Both the position numbers and the translations under genes were made by a program. A stretch of 64,000 nt of DNA from assembly GCF_022749515.1 (NCBI RefSeq), contig NZ_CP094242.1, positions 1,612,001-1,676,000 of the forward strand. The letters are read 5' to 3'. Under the pieces are notes generated by a model. The model was given only the letters and a program-made list of their open reading frames with translations, searched no databases and was not told the origin of the DNA. Below are positions 19,290 to 28,900 of this stretch, piece by piece (the stretch's first letter is position 1; every line of letters starts with the position of its first letter). The stretch comes from Morococcus cerebrosus (GTDB taxonomy: Bacteria > Pseudomonadota > Gammaproteobacteria > Burkholderiales > Neisseriaceae).

Positions 19290-20273
19290 ATGGCTGCATA
19301 CGACAGTTTGATGGTATTTACCGGTAATGCAAATCCGGAATTGGCACAACGTGTTGTCAAACACTTGGATATTTCATTGGGCGAGGCTACAGTATCCAAA
19401 TTTTCAGATGGCGAAATTGCTGTCGAATTGATGGAAAACGTTCGTGGTCGTGATGTTTTCATCCTCCAGCCTACTTGTGCTCCAACCAACGACAACCTGA
19501 TGGAAATCCTTACTATGGCCGATGCGCTGAAACGCGCTTCCGCCGGTCGTATTACCGCGGCAATTCCCTATTTCGGCTATGCCCGCCAGGATCGCCGTCC
19601 GCGTTCTGTACGCGTTCCGATTTCCGCCAAACTGGTGGCGAATATGTTGTATTCGGCAGGTATCGACCGTGTTTTGACTGTCGATTTGCATGCCGACCAG
19701 ATTCAGGGTTTCTTTGATATCCCTGTCGACAACATCTATGCCACTCCTATTCTATTGAATGACATCAAACAGCAGCGGATTGAAAACCTGACCGTAGTCA
19801 GCCCGGATATCGGTGGCGTAGTCCGCGCCCGTGCTGTTGCAAAATCATTAAATGCCGATTTGGCGATTATCGACAAACGCCGCCCGAAAGCCAATGTGGC
19901 GGAAGTCATGAATATTATTGGCGATATTCAAGGCCGTACCTGTCTGATTGTGGATGACATGATTGATACCGCTAATACGCTGTGTAAAGCTGCCGTCGCT
20001 TTGAAAGAGCGCGGAGCAGAACGTGTCTTGGCATATGCCAGCCATGCCGTATTCTCGGGAGAGGCAGTTAGCCGTATTGCCTCGTCTGAAATCGACCAAG
20101 TTGTCGTTACCGACACCATCCCTTTGTCTGAAGCGGCCAAACAATGCGACCGTATCCGTCAAGTGACGATTGCCGGCCTTTTGGCTGAAACGGTCCGCCG
20201 CATCAGTAATGAAGAATCCGTCTCATATCTTTTCAATGAAGAAGTGATGACAGGCAGCATGTTGCTGCCATAA
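19290..20273 (+). CDS. prs: Ribose-phosphate pyrophosphokinase
   Basis: Makes PRPP from ribose-5-phosphate and ATP for nucleotide, histidine and NAD synthesis. The 327 residues begin [19 protein letters not shown], with an AGGTGA ribosome site, so the in-frame ATG at 19245 was not used. Signatures include [21 protein letters not shown] near residue 95, the metal-binding [12 protein letters not shown] near 130 and the PRPP loop [11 protein letters not shown] near 220. rplY follows 66 bp on, the usual prs-rplY order. Confidence 0.97.
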   Translation: MAAYDSLMVFTGNANPELAQRVVKHLDISLGEATVSKFSDGEIAVELMENVRGRDVFILQPTCAPTNDNLMEILTMADALKRASAGRITAAIPYFGYARQDRRPRSVRVPISAKLVANMLYSAGIDRVLTVDLHADQIQGFFDIPVDNIYATPILLNDIKQQRIENLTVVSPDIGGVVRARAVAKSLNADLAIIDKRRPKANVAEVMNIIGDIQGRTCLIVDDMIDTANTLCKAAVALKERGAERVLAYASHAVFSGEAVSRIASSEIDQVVVTDTIPLSEAAKQCDRIRQVTIAGLLAETVRRISNEESVSYLFNEEVMTGSMLLP

Positions 20274-20339
20274 CCCCGAAGCCGTCTTAAGCTGGTCGCG
20301 GCCGATGACGGTAGTTTTATTTAATTTGGAGTATTTAAC

Positions 20340-20912
20340 ATGACTTATGAAATTCAAGCCTCTGTTCGTGAAGCACAAGGCACTGGTGCGAGCCGCCGCC
20401 TGCGTCGCGAAGGCCAAATCCCCGGTATTTTGTACGGTGAAGGTCAAGAGCCCGTTGCAATTGCTGTGGATCACAAAACTGTATTCTACGCATTGGAAAA
20501 AGAATCTTTCCACACTGCACTGATCAAACTGTCCCTGAACGGTGAAACCAAAGACGTTATCGTCCGTGATTTCCAAATGCACCCATTCCGTCGCGAAGTT
20601 CAACATATCGACTTCCAGGCCGTTAAAGCCGACCAACCTGTACGCATCCGTGTTCCCCTGCACATTGTTAACGCTGAAAACTCTCAAGCCGTGAAACTGC
20701 AAGGCGGTCGCGTATCCCTGTTGAACACTACTATTGAAGTGGTTGCTTTGCCTGCCAACATCCCTGCATACTTGGATTTGGACTGCACTAAAGTCGTTGC
20801 CGGCGACATCCTTCACCTGTCTGACATCCAACTGCCTGAAGGTGTAGAAAGCGTTTCTCTGAAACGTAACGAAAACCTGGCGGTTGCTACCGTTACCGGT
20901 AAAAAACGCTAA
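20340..20912 (+). CDS. rplY: 50S ribosomal protein L25, long (CTC) form
   Basis: Binds 5S rRNA in the large subunit. 190 residues: the N-terminal L25 domain ([30 protein letters not shown]) plus the C-terminal TL5/CTC beta domain ([27 protein letters not shown] to the end), so this is the two-domain form, unlike the short E. coli L25. An AATTTGGAG site precedes the ATG. Probably cotranscribed with prs; a strong terminator follows. Confidence 0.96.
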   Translation: MTYEIQASVREAQGTGASRRLRREGQIPGILYGEGQEPVAIAVDHKTVFYALEKESFHTALIKLSLNGETKDVIVRDFQMHPFRREVQHIDFQAVKADQPVRIRVPLHIVNAENSQAVKLQGGRVSLLNTTIEVVALPANIPAYLDLDCTKVVAGDILHLSDIQLPEGVESVSLKRNENLAVATVTGKKR

Positions 20913-20928
20913 TTCCTTATGTGGAAAT

Positions 20929-20960
20929 AAAAAAACCGCACCGAATGGTGCGGTTTTTTA
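20929..20960 (+). terminator. Rho-independent terminator after rplY
   Basis: AAAAACCGCACC and GGTGCGGTTTTTT form a stem with a short loop, preceded by an A-run and followed by a T-run, so it can act on both strands. Confidence 0.94.
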
Positions 20961-21016
20961 TTTTTTATTATTAAAATAATCTATTTAAAAAATATATTTT
21001 ATAAATATACAACTAC

Positions 21017-21057
21017 TTGATTTGAATCAAAGCTCCAAATTGAGTTTCATTTATAAT
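21017..21057 (+). promoter_or_regulatory. FNR-activated promoter of a small RNA
   Basis: TTGATTTGAATCAA at 21017-21030 is a perfect match to the FNR consensus (TTGAT, four bases, ATCAA). TATAAT follows at 21052-21057. Taking the start near 21065 puts the box centre at -41.5, the class II activator position. No good -35 hexamer is present, as expected for an activator-dependent promoter. FNR itself is encoded at 39978-40712. Confidence 0.85.
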
Positions 21058-21064
21058 CGCTGAC

Positions 21065-21206
21065 ATTGGAACTGAGACGACATTTCTCAAAGTCCTCAAG
21101 ATTTTCTGATCAGTAGATGATACATCTGCTTTGATTTAATACTCTCTATCTCTTTCCTCTTGATGTGTGTGTGTTTGGGTGTGGCTGTTGCCACCCCTTT
21201 TTTTTG
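21065..21206 (+). ncRNA. aniS: Probable FNR-dependent small regulatory RNA (AniS-like)
   Basis: About 140 nt from the predicted start to a terminator in which GTGGC and GCCAC pair around TGTT, with outer GGG/CCC, followed by eight T. No reading frame with a ribosome site lies inside. A long unpaired CU-rich segment (CTCTCTATCTCTTTCCTC, 21143-21160) could pair with Shine-Dalgarno regions, typical of Hfq-dependent RNAs. Meningococcus has an FNR-induced RNA, AniS, and from memory it lies near an HTH gene and glnD as here. The structure is seen; the AniS identity and anaerobic role are inferred. Confidence 0.72.
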
Positions 21207-21274
21207 GCTTTTATGTGAAGTAAAATCCGTAACAGCAAATTCTTTCATTTAACCATTTATCCGAAAGCAAAATC

Positions 21275-21592
21275 ATGAGCAATAAATTGACTCCGCCTAC
21301 CGAATTGCCTGATGAGCAGGATTTACGGGCGGTCTTGGCGTACAACATGCGGCTTTTCCGCGTGAATAAAGGCTGGTCTCAGGAAGAGCTGGCGCGGCAA
21401 TGCGGTTTGGACAGGACTTATGTATCGGCTGTGGAGCGCAAACGCTGGAACATTGCGTTGTCGAATATTGAAAAAATGGCGACGGCTTTGGGTGTGGCGG
21501 CGTATCAGTTGCTGCTGCCGCCGCAGGAGCTGCTAAACCTGATGACCAATCCCTCTGATGCCCAACAGAGGTCGTCTGAAAACGATATTTGA
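21275..21592 (+). CDS. XRE-family HTH transcriptional regulator
   Basis: 105 residues, essentially a single Cro/CI-type HTH at about residues 22-78: NMRLFRVNKGWSQEELARQCGLDRTYVSAVERKRWNIALSNIEKMATALGV. The scan WSQEELARQCGLDRTYVSAVERKR holds the recognition helix. The short C-terminal tail has no ligand domain, and the gene end overlaps an uptake sequence. It lies 48 bp before glnD and just after the candidate small RNA. Target genes are unknown. Confidence 0.88.
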   Translation: MSNKLTPPTELPDEQDLRAVLAYNMRLFRVNKGWSQEELARQCGLDRTYVSAVERKRWNIALSNIEKMATALGVAAYQLLLPPQELLNLMTNPSDAQQRSSENDI

Positions 21593-21639
21593 CCACCAAA
21601 TCATCCGCCCCCTCTCCCCACTACTTGAAAGAATAAAAA

Positions 21640-24201
21640 ATGTCTGCAAACCTGTCTTCAGCATTGGAAACCTTCAAACAGCAGCGTACTGCCGCCGAAG
21701 CGCATTATTTGAAAGCCAACCGCGTGTCGGTATTTTTCAGAGAATACACGGCGGCAGTCGAAACCTTGCTGGCGGCATTGTGGGCAGAGCATTTTCAAAA
21801 CAGCGCATTATGCCTGATGGCGACCGGCGGCTTCGGGCGCGGCGAACTGTATCCTTATTCTGATTTAGATTTGGCAGTCGTGTCGTCTGAAACCGTTTCA
21901 GACGACCTTCAGGAAAAAATTGCGGCTTTCGTGCAGGCTTTATGGGATATGAAACTTTCGCCGTCGGTCAAAAGCGGCACCGTTGACGAACTGTGCGAAA
22001 GCGTGCGCGATGATATTACGGGGGACACGGCGTTTTTAGAGGCCCGTTTTTTGTTCGGCAACTGCCAAACCGCGGACGAGTTGACGGAAAAAATGAACTC
22101 GCAACGCAATGTAGCCGCGTTTATCGAAGCTAAACTGGTGGAGATGGAACACCGCCATGCCAAATCGCAAGGTTCGGGAGCGGTATTGGAACCGAACATC
22201 AAAAGCTGTCCCGGCGGTCTGCGTGATATCCATACCCTGCTTTGGATAGCGAAGGCGCAAGGCTTAGCGGCCAACCTGCCTGCGCTGGTCAAACAAGGCA
22301 TTCTGACGCGCACCGAAGCCGGCATGCTTTCACACGGCTACCGCCGCCTCGCCCACATCCGCATCCATCTGCATTTAAACGCAAAACGCACCGAAGACCG
22401 CCTGCTGTTCGATTTGCAGCCGCAAGTCGCCGAAAGCATGGGCTATCAAGGCTTGAACCTCCGCCGCCAAAGCGAAGAATTGATGCGCGTGTTTTACCGC
22501 GCGATTAAAACCGTCAAACAACTGAGCGGCATCCTCACGCCCATGCTACAAAGCCGCGTTTCTTCGACGCCGATGCGCGTTACCCTGCGGATTGACGACG
22601 ACTACATCCAAGTGAACAACCAAATCGCTGCGCGACACACCGATATTTTTTTCAGACGACCCGAACACATTTTCAAAATCGTTGAAATCATGCAGCAGCG
22701 CAACGACATTACCGCGCTCGAACCGCAAACCCTGCGCGCTTGGTGGGGCGCGACGCGCAAAATCAACCGCAGCTTCTACCAAAATCCCGAAAACCGCCGC
22801 CGCTTCGCCGGCTTTTTCCGCCGCGGCAACGGACTGACCCAAACCCTGCGCTTTCTCAACCTCTACGGCGTGTTGGGCCGCTACCTGCCCGCGTGGGAAA
22901 AAATCGTCGGCCTGCTCCAGCATGACCTGTTCCACATCTATCCCGTGGACGACCACATCCTCGCCGTCGTCCGCAACGTCCGCCGTCTTGCCCTAGACAT
23001 GCACAGCCACGAGCTGCCCTACGCCTCCGCACTGATGCAGTCCTTTGAAAAACAAGACATCCTCTATCTCGCCGCCTTCTTCCACGACATCGCCAAAGGA
23101 CGCGGCGGCGACCATGCCGTACAAGGCATCGCAGACGCGCGCCAATTTGCCGCCGACCACTTCCTGACCGAAGAAGAAAGCAACCTGCTCGCCTGGCTGG
23201 TCGAAAACCACCTGCTCATGTCCACCGTCGCCCAAAAAGAAGACATCCAAGACCCCGACGTACTCGATGCCTTCTGCAAACGCGTACAAACCCACGAACG
23301 CCTCAGCGCACTCTACCTCCTGACCATTTCCGACATACGCGGCACCAATCCCAAACTGTGGAACGCATGGCGCGCCAGCCTGCTGGAAAGCCTGTTTCAC
23401 GCCGCCGGACGCTACCTCGCAGGCAACGGCGGCAACCCGCACGCCCTCTTCGGCCGCCGCCAACAAGAAGCCGCCGATTTGCTTACCCGCGCCGCCGTCC
23501 CCGAAAAACAGCAGAAAAAACTATGGAACGCGCTCGGTTCCGCCTACTTCGCCCGCCATCAGTCCCGCGAAATCCTGTGGCACGCTGCCAACCTCGTACA
23601 CGACTTTGAAACCCCCATCGTCCGCAGCCGCATCCTGCCCAAGAGCGACAGCTTCCAAGTCATGGTCTTCATGCCCAACGGATCGCGCCTGTTCGCCCGC
23701 CTCTGCCGCATCTTCAGCCGCCACGGTTTCGACATTCTCGCCGCCCGCGCCTTCATCACCGAACACGACTACATCCTCGACACCTTCATCGTACAAATCC
23801 CCTCGCAGCACGCCCCCGAAGACTACCCCGACATCCAAAGCGCGCTCGAAGCCGAACTCAACAGCTTTATCCACGGACACACCGTTGCCGAAACCCAAAG
23901 CCACAGCCGCCGCATCAGCCGCCGCAGCCGCTACATGCCAATTGCGCCAAGCATCACCATCACCCCCGAAGAAGACTACCCCGACTGGTACTCCGTCGAA
24001 ATCACCGCCGTCAACCGCCCTTTCCTGCTCGCCGACATGGCGGAAGTCTTCTTCGCCCACAACGTCAGCCTGCGCTACGCCAAAATTTCCACGCTGGACG
24101 AACGCGTCGAAGACAGCTTCATCGTCTTCAGCCCCGATTTGAAAAATCCGAAAACGCAGTCGTCGTTGAAACAGGCTTTGTTGGAACAATTATCGGTGTG
24201 A
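21640..24201 (+). CDS. glnD: [Protein-PII] uridylyltransferase / uridylyl-removing enzyme
   Basis: Glutamine sensor that uridylylates PII when nitrogen is short and removes UMP when it is plentiful. 853 residues in the standard order: nucleotidyltransferase domain with [16 protein letters not shown] at 63-78, then an HD hydrolase domain ([14 protein letters not shown] near 485), then two C-terminal ACT domains (about 680-760 and 790-850, the second starting [21 protein letters not shown]). All catalytic motifs look intact. Two uptake-sequence cores lie inside the coding region near 21890. It may share a transcript with the HTH gene. Confidence 0.97.
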   Translation: MSANLSSALETFKQQRTAAEAHYLKANRVSVFFREYTAAVETLLAALWAEHFQNSALCLMATGGFGRGELYPYSDLDLAVVSSETVSDDLQEKIAAFVQALWDMKLSPSVKSGTVDELCESVRDDITGDTAFLEARFLFGNCQTADELTEKMNSQRNVAAFIEAKLVEMEHRHAKSQGSGAVLEPNIKSCPGGLRDIHTLLWIAKAQGLAANLPALVKQGILTRTEAGMLSHGYRRLAHIRIHLHLNAKRTEDRLLFDLQPQVAESMGYQGLNLRRQSEELMRVFYRAIKTVKQLSGILTPMLQSRVSSTPMRVTLRIDDDYIQVNNQIAARHTDIFFRRPEHIFKIVEIMQQRNDITALEPQTLRAWWGATRKINRSFYQNPENRRRFAGFFRRGNGLTQTLRFLNLYGVLGRYLPAWEKIVGLLQHDLFHIYPVDDHILAVVRNVRRLALDMHSHELPYASALMQSFEKQDILYLAAFFHDIAKGRGGDHAVQGIADARQFAADHFLTEEESNLLAWLVENHLLMSTVAQKEDIQDPDVLDAFCKRVQTHERLSALYLLTISDIRGTNPKLWNAWRASLLESLFHAAGRYLAGNGGNPHALFGRRQQEAADLLTRAAVPEKQQKKLWNALGSAYFARHQSREILWHAANLVHDFETPIVRSRILPKSDSFQVMVFMPNGSRLFARLCRIFSRHGFDILAARAFITEHDYILDTFIVQIPSQHAPEDYPDIQSALEAELNSFIHGHTVAETQSHSRRISRRSRYMPIAPSITITPEEDYPDWYSVEITAVNRPFLLADMAEVFFAHNVSLRYAKISTLDERVEDSFIVFSPDLKNPKTQSSLKQALLEQLSV

Positions 24202-24226
24202 CGGTTGGATTTAGAGGAAAAGCAAG

Positions 24227-24265
24227 AGGTCGTCTGAAAACCTGTTTTCAATTTTCAGACGACCT
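24227..24265 (+). terminator. Inverted uptake-sequence hairpin after glnD
   Basis: AGGTCGTCTGAAAA and TTTTCAGACGACCT, 25 bp after the glnD stop, followed by CTTTAT. Confidence 0.7.
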
Positions 24266-24268
24266 CTT

Positions 24269-24375
24269 TATAGTGGATTAAATTTAAATCAGGACAAGGC
24301 GACGAAGCCGCAGACAGTACAGATAGTACGGCAAGGCGAGGCAACGCCGTACTGGTTTAAAGTTAATCCACTATA
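24269..24375. repeat. Correia element (short, 107 bp)
   Basis: TATAGTGGATTAAA at the left and TTAATCCACTATA at the right, internal segment absent. It follows the glnD hairpin by 3 bp. The 140 bp between it and the next hairpin hold no gene; a run of seven G is at about 24438-24444. Confidence 0.93.
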
Positions 24376-24514
24376 TTTGTAAAAATAAAGTTCAGATTCT
24401 CAAATCCGACTTTTTCATATGCATCCGAAAGCTGCGCAGGGGGGGTGCGCCCCATTAAAGAGTACGCCGGATACAAGCATCCATTCTTTCAGTACGGGTT
24501 ACTATCAAAATACA

Positions 24515-24549
24515 AAAGGTCGTCTGAAAACCATTTTCAGACGACCTTT
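24515..24549 (-). terminator. Inverted uptake-sequence hairpin after ppa
   Basis: AAAAGGTCGTCTGAAAA and TTTTCAGACGACCTTT, 23 bp after the ppa stop on the minus strand, with A/T runs on both sides. Confidence 0.72.
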
Positions 24550-24571
24550 CTTTATTTATTGAAATGAAACA

Positions 24572-25105
24572 TCAAGCCTGTTTATTCCAACGCTCGATGG
24601 ATTCTTTAATTACTTTTTTTGCTTCTTCCACATCGCCCCAAGATTCGACTTTGGTTGTACCTGCTTTTTTCAGGTCTTTGTAGTGGTTGAAGTGGAACTC
24701 GATTTGCTTGATCAGCTGCTGCGGCAAATCAGCAAGGGTTTTGTAGGCGTTGCCGTTGTTACGGTCGTCGGCGGGGACGCAGACGACTTTGTCGTCCACT
24801 TCGCCGTCATCGACAAACTTCATCACACCGATGACGCGCGCTTCCAAGAAGATGCCTGTCGCCAAGGGCTGTTCGGTAACCAGCAATACGTCCAATTCGT
24901 CGCCATCCTCGTCCAAGGTTTGCGGGATGAAGCCGTAGTTGGTCGGTTTGGCGAAAATCGCGGGTTCGACGCGGTCAAGTTGGAATGCGCCGAGGCGGCG
25001 GTTCCATTCGATTTTGTGGTTGCTGCCGGCGGGAATTTCGTTGACGACGTTGATGATACCGGCTTCCACATCGCCCGGAGTCAGGATTTTATTGAAGTCT
25101 GCCAT
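24572..25105 (-). CDS. ppa: Inorganic pyrophosphatase (family I)
   Basis: Hydrolyses pyrophosphate and so drives biosynthetic reactions. 177 residues, normal for the hexameric bacterial enzyme. The signature DEDGDELDVLLVTEQPL near residue 65 carries the metal-binding aspartates, and AVIGVMKFVDDGEVDDKVVCVPADD near 100 adds the rest. The ATG at 25105 follows AAAGGA and starts MADFNKILTPGD; an upstream in-frame ATG at 25156 is less likely. Monocistronic between hairpins. Confidence 0.96.
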   Translation of the reverse strand: MADFNKILTPGDVEAGIINVVNEIPAGSNHKIEWNRRLGAFQLDRVEPAIFAKPTNYGFIPQTLDEDGDELDVLLVTEQPLATGIFLEARVIGVMKFVDDGEVDDKVVCVPADDRNNGNAYKTLADLPQQLIKQIEFHFNHYKDLKKAGTTKVESWGDVEEAKKVIKESIERWNKQA

Positions 25106-25179
25106 TTTATTTCCTTTATTTGACGGAAGTTTGAACGGCGGAAGTATAGCAAACAAAAGACTCTCTGAAAATGCGGAAA

Positions 25180-25222
25180 AAGGTCGTCTGAAAACGCAAT
25201 CGCTGTTTTCAGACGACCTTTA
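25180..25222 (-). terminator. Inverted uptake-sequence hairpin after nudB
   Basis: AAAGGTCGTCTGAAAAC and GTTTTCAGACGACCTTT form a 17-bp stem with T-runs on both strands, 17 bp after nudB. Confidence 0.75.
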
Positions 25223-25238
25223 AGCAATCAGGCTGGTT

Positions 25239-25691
25239 CTATTTCCCCAACCTTTTCCCCAATTCCAAAATAGCCCTTTTGTTCGACGGGGAGAACACTT
25301 TTTCCGCCGCTTCTTCTATGCCGAACCATCCGTAAGCGACGTGTTCGTCAGGCTGCAAAACAATCACCGCATCGCGCGGAATTTCGGCGGAAAAGATGTG
25401 TTCGCGGTTTTCGAACACACCTTTCGGATAGCGGTGCCGCCAATGATGGTAGATTTCGTAAACCGTGCTGTCGTGCCAGTTGCAGAGCTGTCCGTCCGCA
25501 AGGCGGATGCCGGTTTCCTCCCAAACTTCGCGCTTGGCGGTTTCCTCTATGGTTTCGTCCGGCTCGATGCTGCCGGTTACCGACTGCCAAAAACCTGGCG
25601 GCGAAGTGCGTTCGATTAGAAGGATATTGCCGTCGGCATCATGCAAAACCACCAGCGCGGACACGGGATACTTCAAGGGCTTTGCCATCAA
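25239..25691 (-). CDS. nudB: Dihydroneopterin triphosphate pyrophosphatase
   Basis: Nudix hydrolase of folate synthesis, removing pyrophosphate from dihydroneopterin triphosphate. 150 residues. The NudB signature FWQSVTGSIEPDETIEETAKREVWEETGI includes a full Nudix box, and the later HRYPKGVFENREHIF matches E. coli NudB. The start codon overlaps the stop of the MscS gene (ATGA), so the two are translationally coupled, although their functions are unrelated. Confidence 0.93.
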   Translation of the reverse strand: MMAKPLKYPVSALVVLHDADGNILLIERTSPPGFWQSVTGSIEPDETIEETAKREVWEETGIRLADGQLCNWHDSTVYEIYHHWRHRYPKGVFENREHIFSAEIPRDAVIVLQPDEHVAYGWFGIEEAAEKVFSPSNKRAILELGKRLGK

Positions 25692-27067
25692 TCGTCTCCG
25701 GCAGAGTCCATCGCGGGATCGGATTTGGTATCGCTGCGCGCCTGCATTCCCGCCTTAATCATGGCGATGTTGCTCGGGGACTGCTCTTCGTTCAGGATAC
25801 GGACTTCGCGTTGCGGATAAGGGAACTCGATGTCGTGTTCGTTAAACTGCTGCCAAATATCCAGAAAAATCGCTGATTGCAGCGCGGCAAAGCCGTTTTC
25901 AGGATCTTTCACCCAATAAGTCGCGCGCAAATCGATACCGTTGTCGCCGAAATTGGTCACCACCGCCAAAGGCGCGGGATGTTTGGAAACACGCGGCTGC
26001 GCGGCGGCTGCGCTTTTGATGATGTCGAGCGCCTTAATCAAATCAGAATGATAGGCAACCTGTATATTGAACGACTGCTGCAATTCGCGGCTGGTATAGG
26101 ATTCGTTGACCACCATTGAGGTCACGAAAGTTTCGTTCGGAATCAGCGCCTCCGTACCGTTGGCATTGCGCAGCACGACAAAGCGCGAGGTAATTTTGGT
26201 GACATAACCGGTAAAGTTGTTGACGGTCAGACGGTCGTTCATGCGGATGGAGCGGTCGCCCAAAATGATGAAACCGGAAATATAGTTGCTCGCCACTTTT
26301 TGCAGACCGAAACCGATACCGACACCCAACGCACCGCCGAACACCGACAATACCGTCAAATCAATCCCCACCAGCGGCAGCGCAATCAATACCGCCAAAA
26401 CCATCATCACCGTTTTGATGATTTTGGACAAAATCATGGACAGATTATTGTCCAGGCTGCTTTTTTCCAAACGCTCGCCGATAAAACGCGCCAGCCATGA
26501 CGCACCTATCATCAGAAGCCCGACCCACAAAATCCCGTTCAGAATCATCAGCAGGCTGAGCCTGCCCGAACCGACTGAGAAGCTGATGCCGTCGAGCATC
26601 TCCAAAATCTTATCGTCCAAGCCCGACAGCCAAAGCACGAAGCCTACCCACAAAACCATGGAGACTGATTTCTCCAGCCAGTCGGTCAGTTTGTTTTGCG
26701 GCAAAGCGGCATGAACGACCGCCACGCTGACCCGAATCAAAATCATCCAGCGCGCCGCCAAAATCAGCAGATGCAGCCATACCGCGCGAAACTCCGTCAG
26801 GTTGCAGACAAACAAAGCCGCCGCGCCGAAAATCATCATCAGCACCGGCCACAAAATCCGCCTGCCGATATGCCGCAATAGCGCGAAGTTACCTTGTTCC
26901 GCAAAGAAATAACGGTTTTTTAGTCGGTTTGACAGCCAATACGTCGCCGCCATCAGCATCAATACGCCGACCAGCTCTATCCAGCCCGAAACCTGTCCGA
27001 AATTGCGCTCCACCAAACTCGACGTAAACGCCTGACGCGCAAACAATTCATGCAAAATATTGTCCAT
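25688..27067 (-). CDS. MscS-family mechanosensitive ion channel
   Basis: 459-residue inner-membrane protein with about six hydrophobic segments followed by the MscS core. The pore helix and beta domain are recognisable in GALGVGIGFGLQKVASNYISGFIILGDRSIRMNDRLTVNNFTGYVTKI. The two or three extra N-terminal segments make it a medium-length member, longer than E. coli MscS (about 286 residues) and shorter than MscK. It should open on hypo-osmotic shock. First gene of a two-gene unit with nudB. Confidence 0.92.
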   Translation of the reverse strand: MDNILHELFARQAFTSSLVERNFGQVSGWIELVGVLMLMAATYWLSNRLKNRYFFAEQGNFALLRHIGRRILWPVLMMIFGAAALFVCNLTEFRAVWLHLLILAARWMILIRVSVAVVHAALPQNKLTDWLEKSVSMVLWVGFVLWLSGLDDKILEMLDGISFSVGSGRLSLLMILNGILWVGLLMIGASWLARFIGERLEKSSLDNNLSMILSKIIKTVMMVLAVLIALPLVGIDLTVLSVFGGALGVGIGFGLQKVASNYISGFIILGDRSIRMNDRLTVNNFTGYVTKITSRFVVLRNANGTEALIPNETFVTSMVVNESYTSRELQQSFNIQVAYHSDLIKALDIIKSAAAAQPRVSKHPAPLAVVTNFGDNGIDLRATYWVKDPENGFAALQSAIFLDIWQQFNEHDIEFPYPQREVRILNEEQSPSNIAMIKAGMQARSDTKSDPAMDSAGDD

Positions 27068-27315
27068 CAGCCCTGTTTTTTATTAAAAATTAAAGCTGAG
27101 ATTATATAGCAGCCATTAAATTCCGCCACACTCGTTTACCGAACAAAGGTCGTCTGAAAATATGGCGGATTCAAGTGAAAAACAAGACATCCCGTCTGCC
27201 CTACCCGACCTTACGTCAAACAAATTCAAAGCCGCTTCAAACAGATAGCCGAAACCATCAGGCTTCACCCTTGCCAAAGCCGGACAGTAAAACTATAATC
27301 CGAAACTTATCAAGT

Positions 27316-27392
27316 CGGAGTGTGGCGCAGTCTGGTAGCGCACTTGCATGGGGTGCAAGGGGTCGAAGGTTCGAATCCTTTCACTCCGACCA
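27316..27392 (+). tRNA. tRNA-Pro(GGG)
   Basis: 77 bases. Acceptor CGGAGTG/CACTCCG, anticodon stem CTTGC/GCAAG around ATGGGGT giving anticodon GGG, T-arm GGTTCGAATCC, encoded CCA. The first base C1 is typical of tRNA-Pro. Confidence 0.97.
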
Positions 27393-27400
27393 AAAATTCA

Positions 27401-27429
27401 ACAGCTCGGTCATTTTTGACCGGGCTGTT
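27401..27429 (+). terminator. Rho-independent terminator after tRNA-Pro
   Basis: ACAGCTCGGTCA and TGACCGGGCTGT pair over 12 bp (one T-G pair) around TTTT, followed by TTATTTG. Confidence 0.9.
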
Positions 27430-27481
27430 TATTTGTCTTTGCCTATTTCAAACTTTATATTCCAAGCGTTTTTCACAATCA

Positions 27482-27526
27482 AAAGGTCGTCTGAAAACCT
27501 CGAATCCGAGTTTTCAGACGACCTTT
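27482..27526. terminator. Inverted uptake-sequence hairpin after pncB
   Basis: AAAGGTCGTCTGAAAAC and GTTTTCAGACGACCTTTT, 18 bp beyond the pncB stop codon; T-runs on both strands. Confidence 0.75.
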
Positions 27527-27544
27527 TGCCTTTTCTTCAGTTAA

Positions 27545-28768
27545 TCACTCCTCTGCCTTCGGCTCGGGAACGTCAAACACCTGACGCAGGTAGGCGAGGA
27601 AGGTTTTGTTGGTGGTCATGGTTTTGCCCGGAGAGTCGGAGAGTTTGGCGACGGACTGACCGTTGCACTCGACGAGTTTCAAAACGATGTTCAGCGGGGT
27701 ATGGCCCATGTCGTTGGTGAGGTTGGTACCGATACCGAAGCTGGTTTTGAATCGGTCTTTGAAATATTGGTGCAACGCCCACGAGCGTTCGATGTCCAGA
27801 CCGTCGGAGAAGGTCAGCATTTTGGTGCGGCTGTCGATTTTGAGTTTTTTGTAGTGGGCGTGCGCTTTATCGCCCCATACATAGGGGTCGCCGCTGTCGT
27901 GACGCAGACCGTCGAAGAGCTTGGCGAAATAGAGGTCGAAGTCGCGCAGGAAGGCGTCCATGCCGACCACGTCGGTTAATGCGATACCGAGGTCGCCGCG
28001 GTATTCGTGTACCCAGCTTTCGAGGGCGGCTTTTTGGAAATTGCGCAGGCGCACATCGAGGGCTTGGAAGGCTTGGAGGAACTCGTGCGCCATCGTGCCG
28101 ATGGGGGTGATGCCGATTTTTTTGGCGAGATAAACGTTGCTGGTGCCGCGCACGATGTCGGGAGCGGCTTCAAGCAGGGTTCGGATGACGTGTTCCTGCC
28201 AGTCGAGGGTGTAGCGGCGGCGGGTGCCGAAGTCGGAGATGAGGAACGGCGGATCGTCGGGGTTTTGCGCGGCGGAGATTTCTTTGAGGCGTTGCGCTTT
28301 GGCTTGGAGGCGGCGTTCGCCTTCTTCAATGACGGCGGGGGTTTCGAGACGGCGGAAGTAGAGTTCGTTGACGATGGCGAGGATGAAGATTTCAAAGAAC
28401 ATCGCCTGAATCATGGGGCCTTCGATGCGGATGTTCAGACGACCTTCATTGTCGGGGCTGACTTTGACGAAGCGGCGTTGCAGCTGGAAGAGTTCGAGAT
28501 AGTCGACAAAGTCGCTTTTGATGAAGCGCAGGCTGCGCAGGTAGTCGAGTTCGTCGTGGGTAAAGCGCAGTTGGCAGAGCGCGTCAAGTTCTCGTTCCAA
28601 GTCGCTTTGGATGTCGGCAAGCGGGTAAACCATGTCGGTGTTGCGACAGCGGAACTCGTAAAGGCTGTGGGTTTGGGGGAATTGGTGCAGTATCACCTGA
28701 AGCATGGTGAACTTGTACAGGTCGGTGTCGAGCAGGGAGCGGATAACGGGCGTTTGAGGTGCGGTCAT
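27545..28768 (-). CDS. pncB: Nicotinate phosphoribosyltransferase
   Basis: Converts nicotinate and PRPP to nicotinate mononucleotide in NAD salvage. 407 residues. Visible features: [33 protein letters not shown] near the start, [22 protein letters not shown] near 185 with the RRR stretch, and [25 protein letters not shown] near 285. TFSDGLD follows near 318. The length fits the short PncB class of proteobacteria. Monocistronic. Confidence 0.96.
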   Translation of the reverse strand: MTAPQTPVIRSLLDTDLYKFTMLQVILHQFPQTHSLYEFRCRNTDMVYPLADIQSDLERELDALCQLRFTHDELDYLRSLRFIKSDFVDYLELFQLQRRFVKVSPDNEGRLNIRIEGPMIQAMFFEIFILAIVNELYFRRLETPAVIEEGERRLQAKAQRLKEISAAQNPDDPPFLISDFGTRRRYTLDWQEHVIRTLLEAAPDIVRGTSNVYLAKKIGITPIGTMAHEFLQAFQALDVRLRNFQKAALESWVHEYRGDLGIALTDVVGMDAFLRDFDLYFAKLFDGLRHDSGDPYVWGDKAHAHYKKLKIDSRTKMLTFSDGLDIERSWALHQYFKDRFKTSFGIGTNLTNDMGHTPLNIVLKLVECNGQSVAKLSDSPGKTMTTNKTFLAYLRQVFDVPEPKAEE

Positions 28769-28857
28769 GGCTTTTCTCTCGTTCAGCGTAAATGTAAAGC
28801 ATTATTAGAACACGGTTAGACGGGCGGGTGTTACTTTTTTTGGTTGGAGAAGCGTTG

Positions 28858-28891
28858 AAAAGGTCGTCTGAAATCTTTCAGACGACCTTTG
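28858..28891 (-). terminator. Inverted uptake-sequence hairpin after brnQ
   Basis: AAAAGGTCGTCTGAAA and TTTCAGACGACCTTT, 10 bp after brnQ. Confidence 0.75.
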
Positions 28892-28900
28892 TTTTGTGAT

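Noticed and set aside
24376..24514. Run of seven G near 24440 as a phase-variable tract
   Set aside because: No reading frame or promoter spacing around it would be switched by its length.
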